NCBI GenBank assembly: GCA_022600345.1
Contig: JAHZKP010000025.1
Span: forward strand, 1-64,000
DNA length: 64,000 bases
Source: Alphaproteobacteria bacterium
Lineage (GTDB): Bacteria; Pseudomonadota; Alphaproteobacteria; Rhizobiales; Hyphomicrobiaceae
Direction of reading: 5' to 3'
Part shown: positions 24,449 through 33,911 of the stretch, in pieces
Layout: every line of letters begins with the position of its first letter
Position numbering within the stretch: position 1 is the first letter of the stretch
Position numbers and translations under genes: made by a program
The notes under the pieces: generated by a model
The model's input: the letters and a program-made list of their open reading frames with translations, nothing else
Database searches by the model: none
What the model was told of the DNA's origin: nothing

Positions 24449-26817
24449 GCGGCGCGGCACTCATTGTCCGGGGGCAGGTGCAAGGGGTCGGCTTTCGGCC
24501 CACCGTGTGGCGGCTGGCAAATGAACTTGGCATGACGGGAGATGTTCGCAACACACATGAAGGCGTTGAGATCCGGATCTGGGGATCTGAGATCGAACAC
24601 TTTATGCAGCGCCTTACTGAAGAGGTTCCGGCGCTGGCCCGCATCGACGACATCGACCGGGTTCCAATTTCCGAGCCGCCGCCTTCCGACTTCGAAATAG
24701 CTGCGTCTTCTGCCGGACCAATGGCAACCGCAATTGCGCCTGATGCTGCGACCTGCCAGGACTGCATCGAAGAAGTTCGCGATCCATTCGCAAACCGTTT
24801 CCGCTATCCCTTCACCAATTGCACAAACTGCGGCCCGCGGTTCTCGATCATTTGCGGTGCGCCCTACGACCGCGCCAAGACAACAATGAGCAGTTTCGGC
24901 TTGTGCACGATTTGCGAGAGCGAATTCAAGGACCCTGAAGACCGCCGCTTCCATGCGCAGCCGGTTGCCTGCCATGCTTGCGGACCAAGGGCCTGGATCG
25001 AATACCTAGGCGAAGGTGCCGTCAGTCACGAAGCATTTTCCATGCTCGATGACGTCGATGCCGTTGGCGGCATGTTGCTCAAGGGCTTTATCCTTGCAAT
25101 CAAGGGGGTGGGTGGATTCCACTTAGCTTGTGATGCGACCGCATCTGAAGTTGTCGAACGCTTGCGACAACGAAAGCGCCGCCGCTCCAAAGCGTTCGCG
25201 TTGATGGCGCGAGACATGGATGTCATCCGACGCTACTGCCGGGTGACCGAGGAAGAGGCCTCTTTACTTCAGAGTCCTTCAAGCCCGATTGTCCTGTTGC
25301 AGGCTGATGGCGAACCGCTTCCAGAAAGCCTTGCACCGGGACTGAGCCAGCTCGGCTTCATGCTGCCTCACACACCGCTGCATCACTTGATGATGCGCCG
25401 TGTCGACAGGCCGGTCGTCATGACAAGCGGTAATATCTCCGGACACCCGCAATGCATTTCCAATGAGGCTGCGCGTGAGCAACTGGCGGGTGTTGCCGAT
25501 TTCGCGCTGATGCACGACCGCGATATTGCCAACAGGATCGATGACAGCGTCGTGCGTGTCGATCTTGGGCGAACCAGAATGCTGCGCCGGTCCCGCGGCT
25601 ATGCGCCCTCACCGCTCGTGCTACCAGATGGTTTCGACAACGGCACGCAACTGCTCGCCATGGGGGCGGAGCTCAAGAATACGTTCTGTCTGGTGAAGGA
25701 CGGGCAGGCGATCCTGAGCCAGCACATGGGCGATCTGGAAAATGCCTCAACATCCGATGACGTCGGGCACAACCTTAGCCTCTACCAAAACCTTTTCGAA
25801 TTCAGGCCGGAGCTGATTGCGGTCGACGGGCATCCCGAATACATCTCGACAAAGAGGGGAAAGGAACTGGCCGCCGAGTCCAGCCTGCCACTCGAAGAAG
25901 TCCAGCATCACCACGCCCATGTCGCCAGTTGCATGGTCGAGAACGGTCGGCCGCTTGATGAAGGCGCCGTGCTCGGTATCGCAATGGACGGGCTTGGCAT
26001 GGGTGCTGATGGCACGATCTGGGGCGGTGAATTCCTGCTTTGCGATTATACCGGTTTCGAACGGCTCGGTTGCCTAAAACCTGTTGCCCTGCCTGGAGGA
26101 GCCGCTGCCGTACGCGAACCCTGGCGCAATGCCTATGCCCACCTGATGGCGGAGATGGGTTGGGCCGACCTGCAGATGAACTATGGCGACTTGTCAGTCT
26201 TTAAGCGCCTAACCGAAGTGCCACGCGAAACCCTCGACCAGATGATCAGGTCGGGCACCAACTCGCCGCTATCGTCTTCATGCGGACGCCTGTTTGATGC
26301 TGCGGCGGCGATGACCGGGCTGGCATGGGACCGCCAGGACTACGAAGGCCAGGCAGCGATGATGTTTGAGGCCGTCATCGACCGCACTGCTTTCGATGAA
26401 CCCGACGATCACATCTATCCCTTCAACGTGCCGCAACTTGCTGGTGCGAACATTCCCTACATCGAACCGGTCTGGGCGTGGCGGGCGCTGCTTGGGGACC
26501 TCATTCTCGATACGCCGGTCGGCATTATTTCGGCTCGCTTTCATCGCGGTTTTGCCAATGCCATCGTGCGGCTGGCCGAGCGGTTGAGGCGATCCCACGC
26601 CGTTTCAACGGCTGTGCTGACAGGCGGCTGTTTTCAAAACGCGACGCTTCTGGAGCTGGTCCACGATGGGCTGGAGCGCAGCGGAATCAACGTGCTCACG
26701 CATTCCAAAACCCCTGCAAACGACGGGGGACTGGCGCTCGGCCAAGCAGCCGTCGCGCTCGCAATTCATCAAAAAGGAGGCTCCCATGTGTCTTGGGATT
26801 CCAGGTCAAATTGTTGA
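24445..26817 (+). CDS. hypF: HypF carbamoyltransferase
   Basis: A 790-residue HypF, which makes the thiocarboxamide precursor of the cyanide ligands. Domains in order: acylphosphatase-like (VRGQVQGVGFRPTVWRLANE), two zinc fingers (CQDC...CTNC and CTIC...CHAC) over about 105-180, a YrdC-like domain, and a Kae1-like C-terminal domain with HHHAHVASCM. The start at 24445 overlaps the NHL stop by ATGA. The C-terminus runs 32 bases past the start of hypC. Confidence 0.95.
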   Translation: MSGAALIVRGQVQGVGFRPTVWRLANELGMTGDVRNTHEGVEIRIWGSEIEHFMQRLTEEVPALARIDDIDRVPISEPPPSDFEIAASSAGPMATAIAPDAATCQDCIEEVRDPFANRFRYPFTNCTNCGPRFSIICGAPYDRAKTTMSSFGLCTICESEFKDPEDRRFHAQPVACHACGPRAWIEYLGEGAVSHEAFSMLDDVDAVGGMLLKGFILAIKGVGGFHLACDATASEVVERLRQRKRRRSKAFALMARDMDVIRRYCRVTEEEASLLQSPSSPIVLLQADGEPLPESLAPGLSQLGFMLPHTPLHHLMMRRVDRPVVMTSGNISGHPQCISNEAAREQLAGVADFALMHDRDIANRIDDSVVRVDLGRTRMLRRSRGYAPSPLVLPDGFDNGTQLLAMGAELKNTFCLVKDGQAILSQHMGDLENASTSDDVGHNLSLYQNLFEFRPELIAVDGHPEYISTKRGKELAAESSLPLEEVQHHHAHVASCMVENGRPLDEGAVLGIAMDGLGMGADGTIWGGEFLLCDYTGFERLGCLKPVALPGGAAAVREPWRNAYAHLMAEMGWADLQMNYGDLSVFKRLTEVPRETLDQMIRSGTNSPLSSSCGRLFDAAAAMTGLAWDRQDYEGQAAMMFEAVIDRTAFDEPDDHIYPFNVPQLAGANIPYIEPVWAWRALLGDLILDTPVGIISARFHRGFANAIVRLAERLRRSHAVSTAVLTGGCFQNATLLELVHDGLERSGINVLTHSKTPANDGGLALGQAAVALAIHQKGGSHVSWDSRSNC

Positions 26818-27064
26818 AATTTCCGACCCTGCCAGAAAGCTGGCAATTGCCGATGTCTCCGGCGTCAAACGCGAAGTCAACGTTGCGTGCATTCTGGGCG
26901 ATGGACAACTGGACGACCTGATCGGCACCTGGACGCTAATCCACGTGGGCTTCGCAATGAGCCGTATCGATGAAGCCGAAGCTGCCGAAACGCTGAAGGT
27001 TCTCCAGATGCTTGGAGAGGCCCAGGAAGAAATTGAAGCGATGCGGGCGTCCGCAGCCGAGTAG
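26786..27064 (+). CDS. hypC: HypC chaperone
   Basis: A 92-residue HypC/HupF-type chaperone that carries the Fe(CN)2CO unit with HypD and holds the large-subunit precursor. It begins MCLGIPGQIVEI, with the essential Cys2, and has the family segment GTWTLIHVGFAMSRIDE. AGGAGG lies 7 bases before the ATG, which is inside the end of hypF. Confidence 0.95.
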   Translation: MCLGIPGQIVEISDPARKLAIADVSGVKREVNVACILGDGQLDDLIGTWTLIHVGFAMSRIDEAEAAETLKVLQMLGEAQEEIEAMRASAAE

Positions 27065-27075
27065 GAGTACTCACG

Positions 27076-28212
27076 ATGAAATACGCTGATGAATTCCGCG
27101 ACCCTGTTGCTGCCAAGGCTGTGCTCTCTGCTATTTCCAACGTCATTGACGAGATCGGTGCAACTGCCGATGAACCGGTGTCGATCATGGAGATCTGCGG
27201 CGGTCATACACACGCGATCTTTCGCTACGGTCTCGACAAGCTAACGCCACCAGGACTTGAATTCATCCATGGTCCCGGCTGCCCAGTCTGCGTGTTGCCT
27301 ATGAGCAGGGTTGACGAATGCGTCGAACTGGCAGAGCAGCCGAACGTCATTTTCACGACATTTGGCGATGCCATGCGCGTTCCGGGCAGTAAAAAGTCGC
27401 TGCTACAGGCCAAGGCGGAAGGCTGCGATATCCGCATGGTTTATTCGCCGCTCGATGCGCTGGAATTGGCGCGGAAGAACCCGGACAAGGAAGTCATATT
27501 TTTTGCCCTTGGTTTCGAGACAACGACGCCCTCGACCGCGTTGTCGATCCAGCAGGCTGAGGCCGATAAGGTCACCAACTTCTCGGTATTCTGCAATCAC
27601 ATCACCGTGCCGCCACCCATCAAGGCGTTGCTGCAGGACCCCTACGTCAAGATCGATGGGTTCGTTGGCCCAGGGCATGTGTCGATGGTTATTGGCATTG
27701 AGCCTTACCGGTTTATTGCCAGGGATTTCGGCAAGCCGATTGTCGTTGCAGGATTTGAACCCGTCGATCTGTTGCAATCGGTACTGATGGTGCTGAAACA
27801 GATTGCCGACGGACGGGCCGATGTAGAAAACCAGTATTCGCGGGTTGTGCCCGACGAGGGCAATCCGGTCGCTATTGCCGCCTGCGATGACGTCTACGAT
27901 ATGCGTGAAAAGTTTGAGTGGCGCGGCCTCGGCGAAATCGACAGCTCAGGCCTGAAAATCCGCGAGAAGTATGCCGCCTTCGACGCCGAACAAAAATTCA
28001 AGATCGGCTACGGAGCCGGTCCTCGAAACGTTGCCGAACCTGACGGTTGCCGCTGTGGCGATGTCATGACCGGGCGCATCAAGCCCCACGCGTGCCCGAA
28101 ATTCGGCGGGGCGTGCAACCCCGAAACGCCGCTCGGTGCCTTGATGGTGTCCTCAGAAGGCGCTTGTGCCGCCTACTTCCAATATGGCGGGTACAGGGAG
28201 GCAGCCGAATGA
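27076..28212 (+). CDS. hypD: HypD iron-ligand assembly protein
   Basis: A 378-residue HypD, the [4Fe-4S] scaffold on which CN and CO are attached to iron. Visible signatures are MEICGGHTHAIFRYG, HGPGCPVCVLP, FGDAMRVPG, FFALGFETTTPSTA, GFVGPGHVSMVIG and the C-terminal Cys-rich region with CRCGDVMTG and CPKFGGACNP. GGAG stands upstream of the ATG, 11 bases after hypC. The stop overlaps hypE by ATGA. Confidence 0.96.
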   Translation: MKYADEFRDPVAAKAVLSAISNVIDEIGATADEPVSIMEICGGHTHAIFRYGLDKLTPPGLEFIHGPGCPVCVLPMSRVDECVELAEQPNVIFTTFGDAMRVPGSKKSLLQAKAEGCDIRMVYSPLDALELARKNPDKEVIFFALGFETTTPSTALSIQQAEADKVTNFSVFCNHITVPPPIKALLQDPYVKIDGFVGPGHVSMVIGIEPYRFIARDFGKPIVVAGFEPVDLLQSVLMVLKQIADGRADVENQYSRVVPDEGNPVAIAACDDVYDMREKFEWRGLGEIDSSGLKIREKYAAFDAEQKFKIGYGAGPRNVAEPDGCRCGDVMTGRIKPHACPKFGGACNPETPLGALMVSSEGACAAYFQYGGYREAAE

Positions 28213-29270
28213 ATGTGATGGCCCCGGCCAGGGCGCGTTCAAAGCTGAAGGCCGATCGCGTCACGCTTGCGCATGGCGGTGGAGGCAAAGCCATGCGCGA
28301 TCTTATCGACGATGTCTTCGTTTCCGCATTCGGCGACTGCCAGACCAGCGAGCTGGAGGACCAGGCCCGGCTAACTTGTGGGGCACTGAACGAGCCAGGT
28401 GCGCAGTTGGCATTCACGACCGACAGCTTTGTCGTCGACCCGGTTGAGTTTCCGGGAGGAGACATTGGGAAGATCGCGGTTTGCGGAACCGTAAACGACC
28501 TGGCGGTGGGTGGCGGCAAGCCGCTGTGGCTGTCGGCCGCATTTATCATCGAAGAGGGTACGGACGTTTCGTTGTTGCGAAGGGTGGCTGCATCGATGCG
28601 GCAGGCTGCCGACGATGCCGGCGTCACAATTGTTACCGGGGACACCAAGGTCGTGGGGTCGGGTTCAGCCGACAAGGTGTTCGTAACCACCAGCGGCGTC
28701 GGTGTCATTCCGCCGGGTAGAAACCTGAGTGCCCGCAATGTCGTTGCAGGGGATGTCGCTATCGTCAACGGCGTGCTGGGTGATCACGGGGCCGCCATCC
28801 TGGCCTGCCGCGGTGACATGGCGCTGACAACGGATATCAAATCCGATTGCCAATCGCTGAATGGCCTGATGGAAGCAGCATTGTCGGCAGCACCCGGTCT
28901 TCGAGCCGCCCGCGATGCAACGCGCGGCGGTCTAGCCTCGGCGCTCAACGAGATCGCGGCCGCCGCTGGTGTCGGCATTGAGATCGAGGAAACGCAACTG
29001 CCGCTGCGAACGGAAGTCAAAGGTGTCTGCGAAATCCTTGGGCTCGATCCGCTTTATCTTGCCAATGAGGGCACTCTTGTTGCCTTTGCGCCTCCTGAGG
29101 AAGCAGAGGCTGCGTTATCGGCAATGCGGAATCACCCCGCAGGGCAAGAAGCAAAAATCATTGGCAGGGCAACCGACAATCGCCCCGGCATGGTTGTCAT
29201 GAATACCGTTTTCGGCGGCGGCCGTATCGTCGACATGCTGGTTGGCGAGCAACTCCCGCGTATCTGTTGA
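28209..29270 (+). CDS. hypE: HypE
   Basis: A 353-residue HypE, which dehydrates the thiocarboxamide on its C-terminal Cys to thiocyanate. LAHGGGGKAMRDLIDD opens the protein; FTTDSFVVDPVEFPGGDIGKIAVCGTVNDLAVGG and VTGDTKVV follow. It ends PRIC, with the essential terminal Cys. The start overlaps hypD. A longer frame beginning at 28047 runs through hypD and is not the real start. Confidence 0.96.
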   Translation: MNVMAPARARSKLKADRVTLAHGGGGKAMRDLIDDVFVSAFGDCQTSELEDQARLTCGALNEPGAQLAFTTDSFVVDPVEFPGGDIGKIAVCGTVNDLAVGGGKPLWLSAAFIIEEGTDVSLLRRVAASMRQAADDAGVTIVTGDTKVVGSGSADKVFVTTSGVGVIPPGRNLSARNVVAGDVAIVNGVLGDHGAAILACRGDMALTTDIKSDCQSLNGLMEAALSAAPGLRAARDATRGGLASALNEIAAAAGVGIEIEETQLPLRTEVKGVCEILGLDPLYLANEGTLVAFAPPEEAEAALSAMRNHPAGQEAKIIGRATDNRPGMVVMNTVFGGGRIVDMLVGEQLPRIC

Positions 29271-29282
29271 GGAATAATAGTT

Positions 29283-29999
29283 ATGGAATGGTTCTTGGTT
29301 CTCGGGTTCTTCGTTGGCATGGGCCACGCCATAGAGGCGGACCATCTGGCCGCCGTTGGGGCGATGGCTGTCGGGAAGAAAAGCCCGAAGTCTTTGGCGC
29401 TGCGCGGTGCAGCCTGGGGCCTGGGACACACGATTACGCTATTCGCCATATGTACGGCTGCGATCCTGTTCGGCCTGGTGCTGACGGACCAGACTTCGGC
29501 TGCGCTGGAATTTGCGGTCGGTGTCATGCTTGTCGTGCTGGGCTTCGATGTGCTGCGCAGGTTGAGAAAAGCGCGCGTGCATTTCCATGTTCACGATCAC
29601 GGCGATGGGCGGCCGCATCTTCACGCCCACAGCCATTCGGGCGCAACTGAGCCGCATGAGCGGGATCCGCATGACCACACGCACCGCTCGGGCTTTCCGC
29701 TGAAGGCGATGCTCGTGGGGTTGGTGCATGGTGCGGCCGGATCTGCGGGGCTTCTGGCCTTGGCCGTTGCCGCCTCAAGAGATGCCTGGCTGGCAGTAAG
29801 CTATGTGGCGTTGTTTGGCATCGGTTCCATACTGGGAATGGCGGTGTTGAGTTTTGCTGCGGCGTGGCCGCTGGGCTGGGCGGAACGCGGTGCAAAATGG
29901 CTGCACAATGGAGTGCACATCGCGGCTGCCGTGTTTGCCATCGCGCTCGGCGTTCATGTCATGCTCGATACCGGCCCGATCGCCTGGGGCAATCTGTAA
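29283..29999 (+). CDS. NicO/UreH-like nickel permease
   Basis: A 238-residue membrane protein with about six helices. The motif GMGHAIEADHLAAV in the first helix (His15, Asp20, His21) resembles the metal-recognition sequence of NiCoT/RcnA-type nickel transporters. A His-rich cytosolic loop at about residues 99-135 (HFHVHDHGDGRPHLHAHSHSG) would bind nickel. It probably imports nickel for the hydrogenase, placed between hypE and hypA. GAGG precedes the ATG. Confidence 0.8.
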   Translation: MEWFLVLGFFVGMGHAIEADHLAAVGAMAVGKKSPKSLALRGAAWGLGHTITLFAICTAAILFGLVLTDQTSAALEFAVGVMLVVLGFDVLRRLRKARVHFHVHDHGDGRPHLHAHSHSGATEPHERDPHDHTHRSGFPLKAMLVGLVHGAAGSAGLLALAVAASRDAWLAVSYVALFGIGSILGMAVLSFAAAWPLGWAERGAKWLHNGVHIAAAVFAIALGVHVMLDTGPIAWGNL

Positions 30000-30241
30000 T
30001 GCATGAGCTTGGCCTGACCAGAAACATCGTCTCCATCGTCAGTGAGCACGCCGGCACACGAAAAGTGAAGCGGGTCAAGGTTGCGATCGGACCGAGGGCA
30101 TGTGTTGAGCGTCAAGCGCTGAGTTTTTGTTTCGACCTCGTCTCTCAAGGCACGCCGCTTGATGGCGCCAGGCTGGAATTCGCCGAAGCGGACGGCGAGA
30201 CGTTCGTGATCAAGGAATACGAAATAGAGGAGGCACACTAA
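29999..30241 (+). CDS. hypA: HypA variant lacking the zinc ribbon
   Basis: An 80-residue protein that starts MHELGLTRNIVSIVSEHA, with the nickel-binding His2, and continues VKVAIGPRACVERQALSFCFDLVSQGTPL as HypA does. Full HypA is about 113 residues and carries a CxxC...CxxC zinc site after the LEF/LEI strand. Here LEFAEADGE is followed directly by TFVIKEYEIEEAH, the usual C-terminal strand, so the zinc loop is cleanly absent. The ATG overlaps the permease stop (TAATG) and the stop abuts hypB. HypA normally delivers nickel with HypB. Confidence 0.85.
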   Translation: MHELGLTRNIVSIVSEHAGTRKVKRVKVAIGPRACVERQALSFCFDLVSQGTPLDGARLEFAEADGETFVIKEYEIEEAH

Positions 30242-31153
30242 ATGTGCGGTACGTGCGGATGTTCCGACCCCAAGAATGCAGTTACCATGACGGATCTGGA
30301 AACCGGATCAGCGACCGTACTTCGCAATGGTGCAATTACGGCGACGCATGGCGCGGCTCAATCCGAAGTCAGGAAACACGAACACGCTGCAAGCCACGAT
30401 CACCATGAACACGGCCACAGCCATGCCCACGACCACGAGCACCACCACCACGATCATGATGACGTTCCTCATGTGCATGGCCCGAATGGAGAGGTGATTA
30501 CACTGGAAACGGCGGTGCTCGCCAAGAATGATCAAATCGCAACCCGCAATCGCGGCTGGTTTTTGGGCCGCGGGGTTCTGGCTTTAAATCTTGTCAGCTC
30601 GCCGGGGGCCGGGAAAACCGCTCTGTTGGAGCGCACCATTCGTGACCTGGGTGGCGAGATGGATATCTGCGTTGTCGAAGGCGACCAGATGACGACCAAT
30701 GATGCCGAGCGCATTCGGGAGGCCGGCGCAAGGGCTGTTCAGATCAATACGGGCGCTGGCTGCCATCTCGAAGCCGATATGATCGCGCGGGCGATTGAAA
30801 CGCTGAACCCTCAAAGCGGTGCGGTGATGTTCATCGAGAACGTCGGCAACCTCGTGTGCCCGGCGATGTTCGATCTGGGAGAGCGCATGAAGGTGGCGAT
30901 TATCTCGACGACAGAAGGCGAGGATAAGCCGCTGAAATATCCGCATATGTTCCAGGCTGCCGATCTTGTCATCATCAACAAAATTGACCTTGCACCTCAC
31001 GTTGATTTTGACGAGGAGCGATGCCTTGACAACATCGGAAAAGTGAACCCGCAAGCAAAAGTCGTTCAGCTTTCCGCCAAGACGGGGGAAGGCATGGATA
31101 GTTGGCTGGATGCGCTCCGCGGCTTGAGAAAATCTGAAGCATCAATCACGTAG
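30242..31153 (+). CDS. hypB: HypB nickel-insertion GTPase
   Basis: A 303-residue HypB. It begins MCGTCGC, the high-affinity nickel motif, followed by a His-rich stretch at about residues 45-80 (HDHHEHGHSHAHDHEHHHH). The G domain has P-loop SSPGAGKT, then VEGDQMTTNDAERI, INTGAGCHLEADMI with the metal-site Cys-His pair, and NKIDL. It is the last gene of the hydrogenase transcript and converges with the DUF1513 gene; a CGAACATGTTCG palindrome lies in the gap at 31154-31165. Confidence 0.95.
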   Translation: MCGTCGCSDPKNAVTMTDLETGSATVLRNGAITATHGAAQSEVRKHEHAASHDHHEHGHSHAHDHEHHHHDHDDVPHVHGPNGEVITLETAVLAKNDQIATRNRGWFLGRGVLALNLVSSPGAGKTALLERTIRDLGGEMDICVVEGDQMTTNDAERIREAGARAVQINTGAGCHLEADMIARAIETLNPQSGAVMFIENVGNLVCPAMFDLGERMKVAIISTTEGEDKPLKYPHMFQAADLVIINKIDLAPHVDFDEERCLDNIGKVNPQAKVVQLSAKTGEGMDSWLDALRGLRKSEASIT

Positions 31154-31178
31154 CGAACATGTTCGATGACCCGGTGAG

Positions 31179-32297
31179 CTAGCAGGCTGTCCGGCTTAGA
31201 TGGTTGTCGAAGGCGATGCCGGGAATTGTGCGCTTTGCCCCATCGCCATCGCCATCACCATCACTAATGTCATGAATGGCAAAAGCGCCAAAACCAGACG
31301 TCGTGACGAACCCTGCTTCGCCAACTGGCGATACACCGCAAGCATCGCGTTCGGCTTTCTGGCTCAGAATGCTTCCAGCCGTAGCGTCAATGAAAACTGT
31401 GCGGCCTGCGCGTGGTGCTGTTGCGGCGATAACGCTGCCGTCTTTGTTCGCGGCAACAGATCCAATGTAACCCTTGAGGGACGGGCCAAGTTCGTCCGGG
31501 GCTTGAGAAAAACTGATGGGTTTGTCGAGGCCGGCGCTCCCGACCAGCCAGGGGGCTTCATGAATAGAGCCTTCCCATTGCCCACCGAACCAGATATTGC
31601 CTCGGCCGTCTTCGCAGAGATGGCGAATGGACAGCTTGTGAACACCGCTGCCGGTTTCGTGCCGTGCAAGCAGATCGCCGGATTCGCAATCGATAAATGC
31701 CAGCGACGGTCGCATGGCCGACAGGTTAAGTTTGGTTCGCCCTGCTGCCGGATGCGTTTCAATGCCGCCATTGGCCACGCATAGCGTGCGTCCATCGGGC
31801 ATCATCAGGACGTCGTGAGGCCCCACTCCATAAGTGGAGATCTCGCCGATGCGGCGGAAGCCTGCGTCAACGTTGTAAACGCCCAGAACGCCCTTGGCGT
31901 TTTCATAATCATTCTCGGTTGCGTAAAGAAGCCTGCCATCTTCGGAAAACACACCGTGCCCGTAGAAGTGCCGGTCGGCGGGAGGGCGGAAAATCTCAGG
32001 CGGGCTCTTGTCATCGGTATTGAAAGCAACCGCAAACCGACCGGGACGCCGGGCGAACGCTATCGCGCGTTTGTTGTCGGGCGAAACAGCTATGTCATGA
32101 CCGCGCGCCTCAAGAGGAATGACGCGTAACGGTATTCCATCTTCGGTAAGGAGTACTATTGCGTAGCGTCCATCCTCCAGCCGGGCGGCTGAAGCGAATG
32201 TGGCGCGGAATTTATCGTCGGCCAACAGCCGATCTTGCGGCCAAAGCGCAAGCGCGGCAGTACCCAACTGCATGAAGCGTCTACGGTCAATCGCCAT
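31179..32297 (-). CDS. DUF1513 Tat-exported protein of the imelysin locus
   Basis: About 372 residues. The N-terminus DRRRFMQLGTAALALWP is a Tat-type signal. The mature part is a propeller-like DUF1513 protein (GHDIAVSPDNKRAIAFARRPG, FYGHGVFSEDGRLLYATEN, SIRHLCEDGRGNIWFGGQ). DUF1513 genes are regularly the last member of imelysin/di-haem iron-uptake operons; the exact role is unknown. ATG 32297 overlaps the end of the imelysin gene. A (GATGGC)-type repeat near 31245 encodes DGDGDGDG near the C-terminus. Confidence 0.85.
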   Translation of the reverse strand: MAIDRRRFMQLGTAALALWPQDRLLADDKFRATFASAARLEDGRYAIVLLTEDGIPLRVIPLEARGHDIAVSPDNKRAIAFARRPGRFAVAFNTDDKSPPEIFRPPADRHFYGHGVFSEDGRLLYATENDYENAKGVLGVYNVDAGFRRIGEISTYGVGPHDVLMMPDGRTLCVANGGIETHPAAGRTKLNLSAMRPSLAFIDCESGDLLARHETGSGVHKLSIRHLCEDGRGNIWFGGQWEGSIHEAPWLVGSAGLDKPISFSQAPDELGPSLKGYIGSVAANKDGSVIAATAPRAGRTVFIDATAGSILSQKAERDACGVSPVGEAGFVTTSGFGAFAIHDISDGDGDGDGAKRTIPGIAFDNHLSRTAC

Positions 32298-33414
32298 CAA
32301 GCTCGTTGAAACCTATAAACAGGCCGGCTGCAGGCGCAATCCTCCGGCCAATGATCTGATTGATACCATTCAATGAAAACTTCAGCCTGCGAAGAGGAGC
32401 AGTCTTTGTGTTGCCAGCGCTAGCCATATCTTTCGGCAAGGCTATCAGTTTCAAATCGCGCTCCATGGCATTGAATGCATTTCTGAACCAGTCTTCAATC
32501 CATTTGTTCCCGGACTCTTTTGCCCCCAGAGCGGCAGCAATTTCATTCAGCCGCAAAGCCTCATGAAGCTGGCGGAGCGAAGCGATCCCGGCGAAAACGT
32601 AGGGCTTTGATAGACCGGCGCGCTCAAAGGGCAGGCCCGCCCATTTCTTGTCCGCTTCAACAGCATCGTGCCAGACTATGATCTGGCTTTCCCTGATGAG
32701 TTTGACGGCTGCGAGATAGGCTTTGACGATCTCTGAGGCTGCTTCAGTTTCAGTCTTGTAGAGCAGGTTGTCTGGCCCGGGCGACAGCAATTTGGCTCGC
32801 CATCCATCGGGGGCCTGCCAGCCCTTCATCAATCCGGTAGCTTGCGTTGCGATGTTTTTGGCGATGGCTTCAGCGAGCCGGCAGCGAAATCTTTTTTGCT
32901 CGTCGGTCAGTTTTGCCCGGCCGGGAAAGAGCAGGATCTCCAAAGCGGGCAGTCCCTGGATTGCAACCGAGTGCTCAGCAATCGCAGCAGCCGACAGAAG
33001 CTTGGTATCCTGTTGTGCGAGAACCCGGCGCATCTGCCTGCGCACAATGCCTCGCGGGTCGGGCAGGAATGCGATCCGTGTTGCCCGGTCGCGTTTGGGT
33101 GCTGGTCCGATCATATCCGTAGCGACACCAGCCCAGGAGATAACAGTGTCCGCAAATGCTTGCCGCAGTGGTTCTGCCGGCTCGCCTGCCCCTTGAAGAC
33201 AATGGGCCGCCACAGCCTTGGGGAGCCGCTCGGCTTTGTCTTCAAAGTCCGCCAGTTGCGGAAGAATATGTTCGTCGATGGCTGCTTTGACCATCTCTTT
33301 GTGGGACAGAACTTCCGCTCGAGCGCCGGTTGTCCCGGCATAGGCCAGCATCAGACAAAAGGCGCTGACAAATGCACGAGACAGCCATGCTGCTTGATGG
33401 GTATTGGGCGTCAT
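32287..33414 (-). CDS. Imelysin-family periplasmic protein, copy 2
   Basis: A 375-residue exported protein with a signal peptide (SRAFVSAFCLMLAYAGTTGARA). The body is all-helical and imelysin-like (DEHILPQLADFEDKAERLP at the start, then AFADTVISWAGV, SVAIQGLPALEILLFPG, FAGIASLRQLHEALRL). Imelysin/EfeO-type proteins take part in iron uptake in the periplasm. The GxHxxE metal motif of the first type is not visible, which fits the second, more diverged imelysin usually found in these operons. It overlaps the DUF1513 gene. Confidence 0.82.
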   Translation of the reverse strand: MTPNTHQAAWLSRAFVSAFCLMLAYAGTTGARAEVLSHKEMVKAAIDEHILPQLADFEDKAERLPKAVAAHCLQGAGEPAEPLRQAFADTVISWAGVATDMIGPAPKRDRATRIAFLPDPRGIVRRQMRRVLAQQDTKLLSAAAIAEHSVAIQGLPALEILLFPGRAKLTDEQKRFRCRLAEAIAKNIATQATGLMKGWQAPDGWRAKLLSPGPDNLLYKTETEAASEIVKAYLAAVKLIRESQIIVWHDAVEADKKWAGLPFERAGLSKPYVFAGIASLRQLHEALRLNEIAAALGAKESGNKWIEDWFRNAFNAMERDLKLIALPKDMASAGNTKTAPLRRLKFSLNGINQIIGRRIAPAAGLFIGFNELDGD

Positions 33415-33467
33415 TCAACCTCATCGGCGGGATCAGAGTTGGGCAGGCAATCGTTTTCGACGCCGAT

Positions 33468-33899
33468 CTACTTCAACAGCTCGATCTGGGTTTCCAGAAA
33501 GTCGATGTGACCTTCCTCATCGGCAACCAGTTCCTCAAACAGAGCCATCGTGACATAGTCTTCTTTTTTGCGGCAAAGCGCGTGGCTTTTCATGTCGGCG
33601 TCTTTGGCGATGTACTCCCCCTTGAGGTTGCATTCAAGTACCTCACCGACGTTCTGGCCGATCATTAGCGGAGCGACGTGCTGCAAGTTGGGCAGTCCTT
33701 CCAGAGAGATGATGCGCTCCACGAGCTTGTCGGCATGGTTCATCTCTTCGATGGATTCTGCGCACTCCTTCTTGGCAAGCTTGGTGTAGCCCCAATCCTC
33801 CAACATGCGATAACGTGGCCAATACTGGTTGATGGCACCCAACGATGGCGATCGTTTGCTGCACATCCGGAAAGCCAGGGCCTTGAACCCCGGGGACAT
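33468..33899 (-). CDS. bfr: Bacterioferritin with an aberrant N-terminus
   Basis: From [17 protein letters not shown] onward this is bacterioferritin: [15 protein letters not shown] carries the ferroxidase Glu and His and the haem-ligand Met, LECNLKGEY the next Glu, and [12 protein letters not shown] the last Glu-His pair. The first helix does not match. The residue two before LGAINQ/ELTAINQ that should be the ferroxidase Glu18 is Ser (PSLGAINQ), and the preceding 17 residues have no likeness to the family. The start at 33899 lacks a good ribosome site and lies 12 bases from the divergent imelysin start. The 5' end appears rearranged or frameshifted. Confidence 0.7.
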   Translation of the reverse strand: MSPGFKALAFRMCSKRSPSLGAINQYWPRYRMLEDWGYTKLAKKECAESIEEMNHADKLVERIISLEGLPNLQHVAPLMIGQNVGEVLECNLKGEYIAKDADMKSHALCRKKEDYVTMALFEELVADEEGHIDFLETQIELLK

Positions 33900-33911
33900 G
33901 GAGACGAGACC

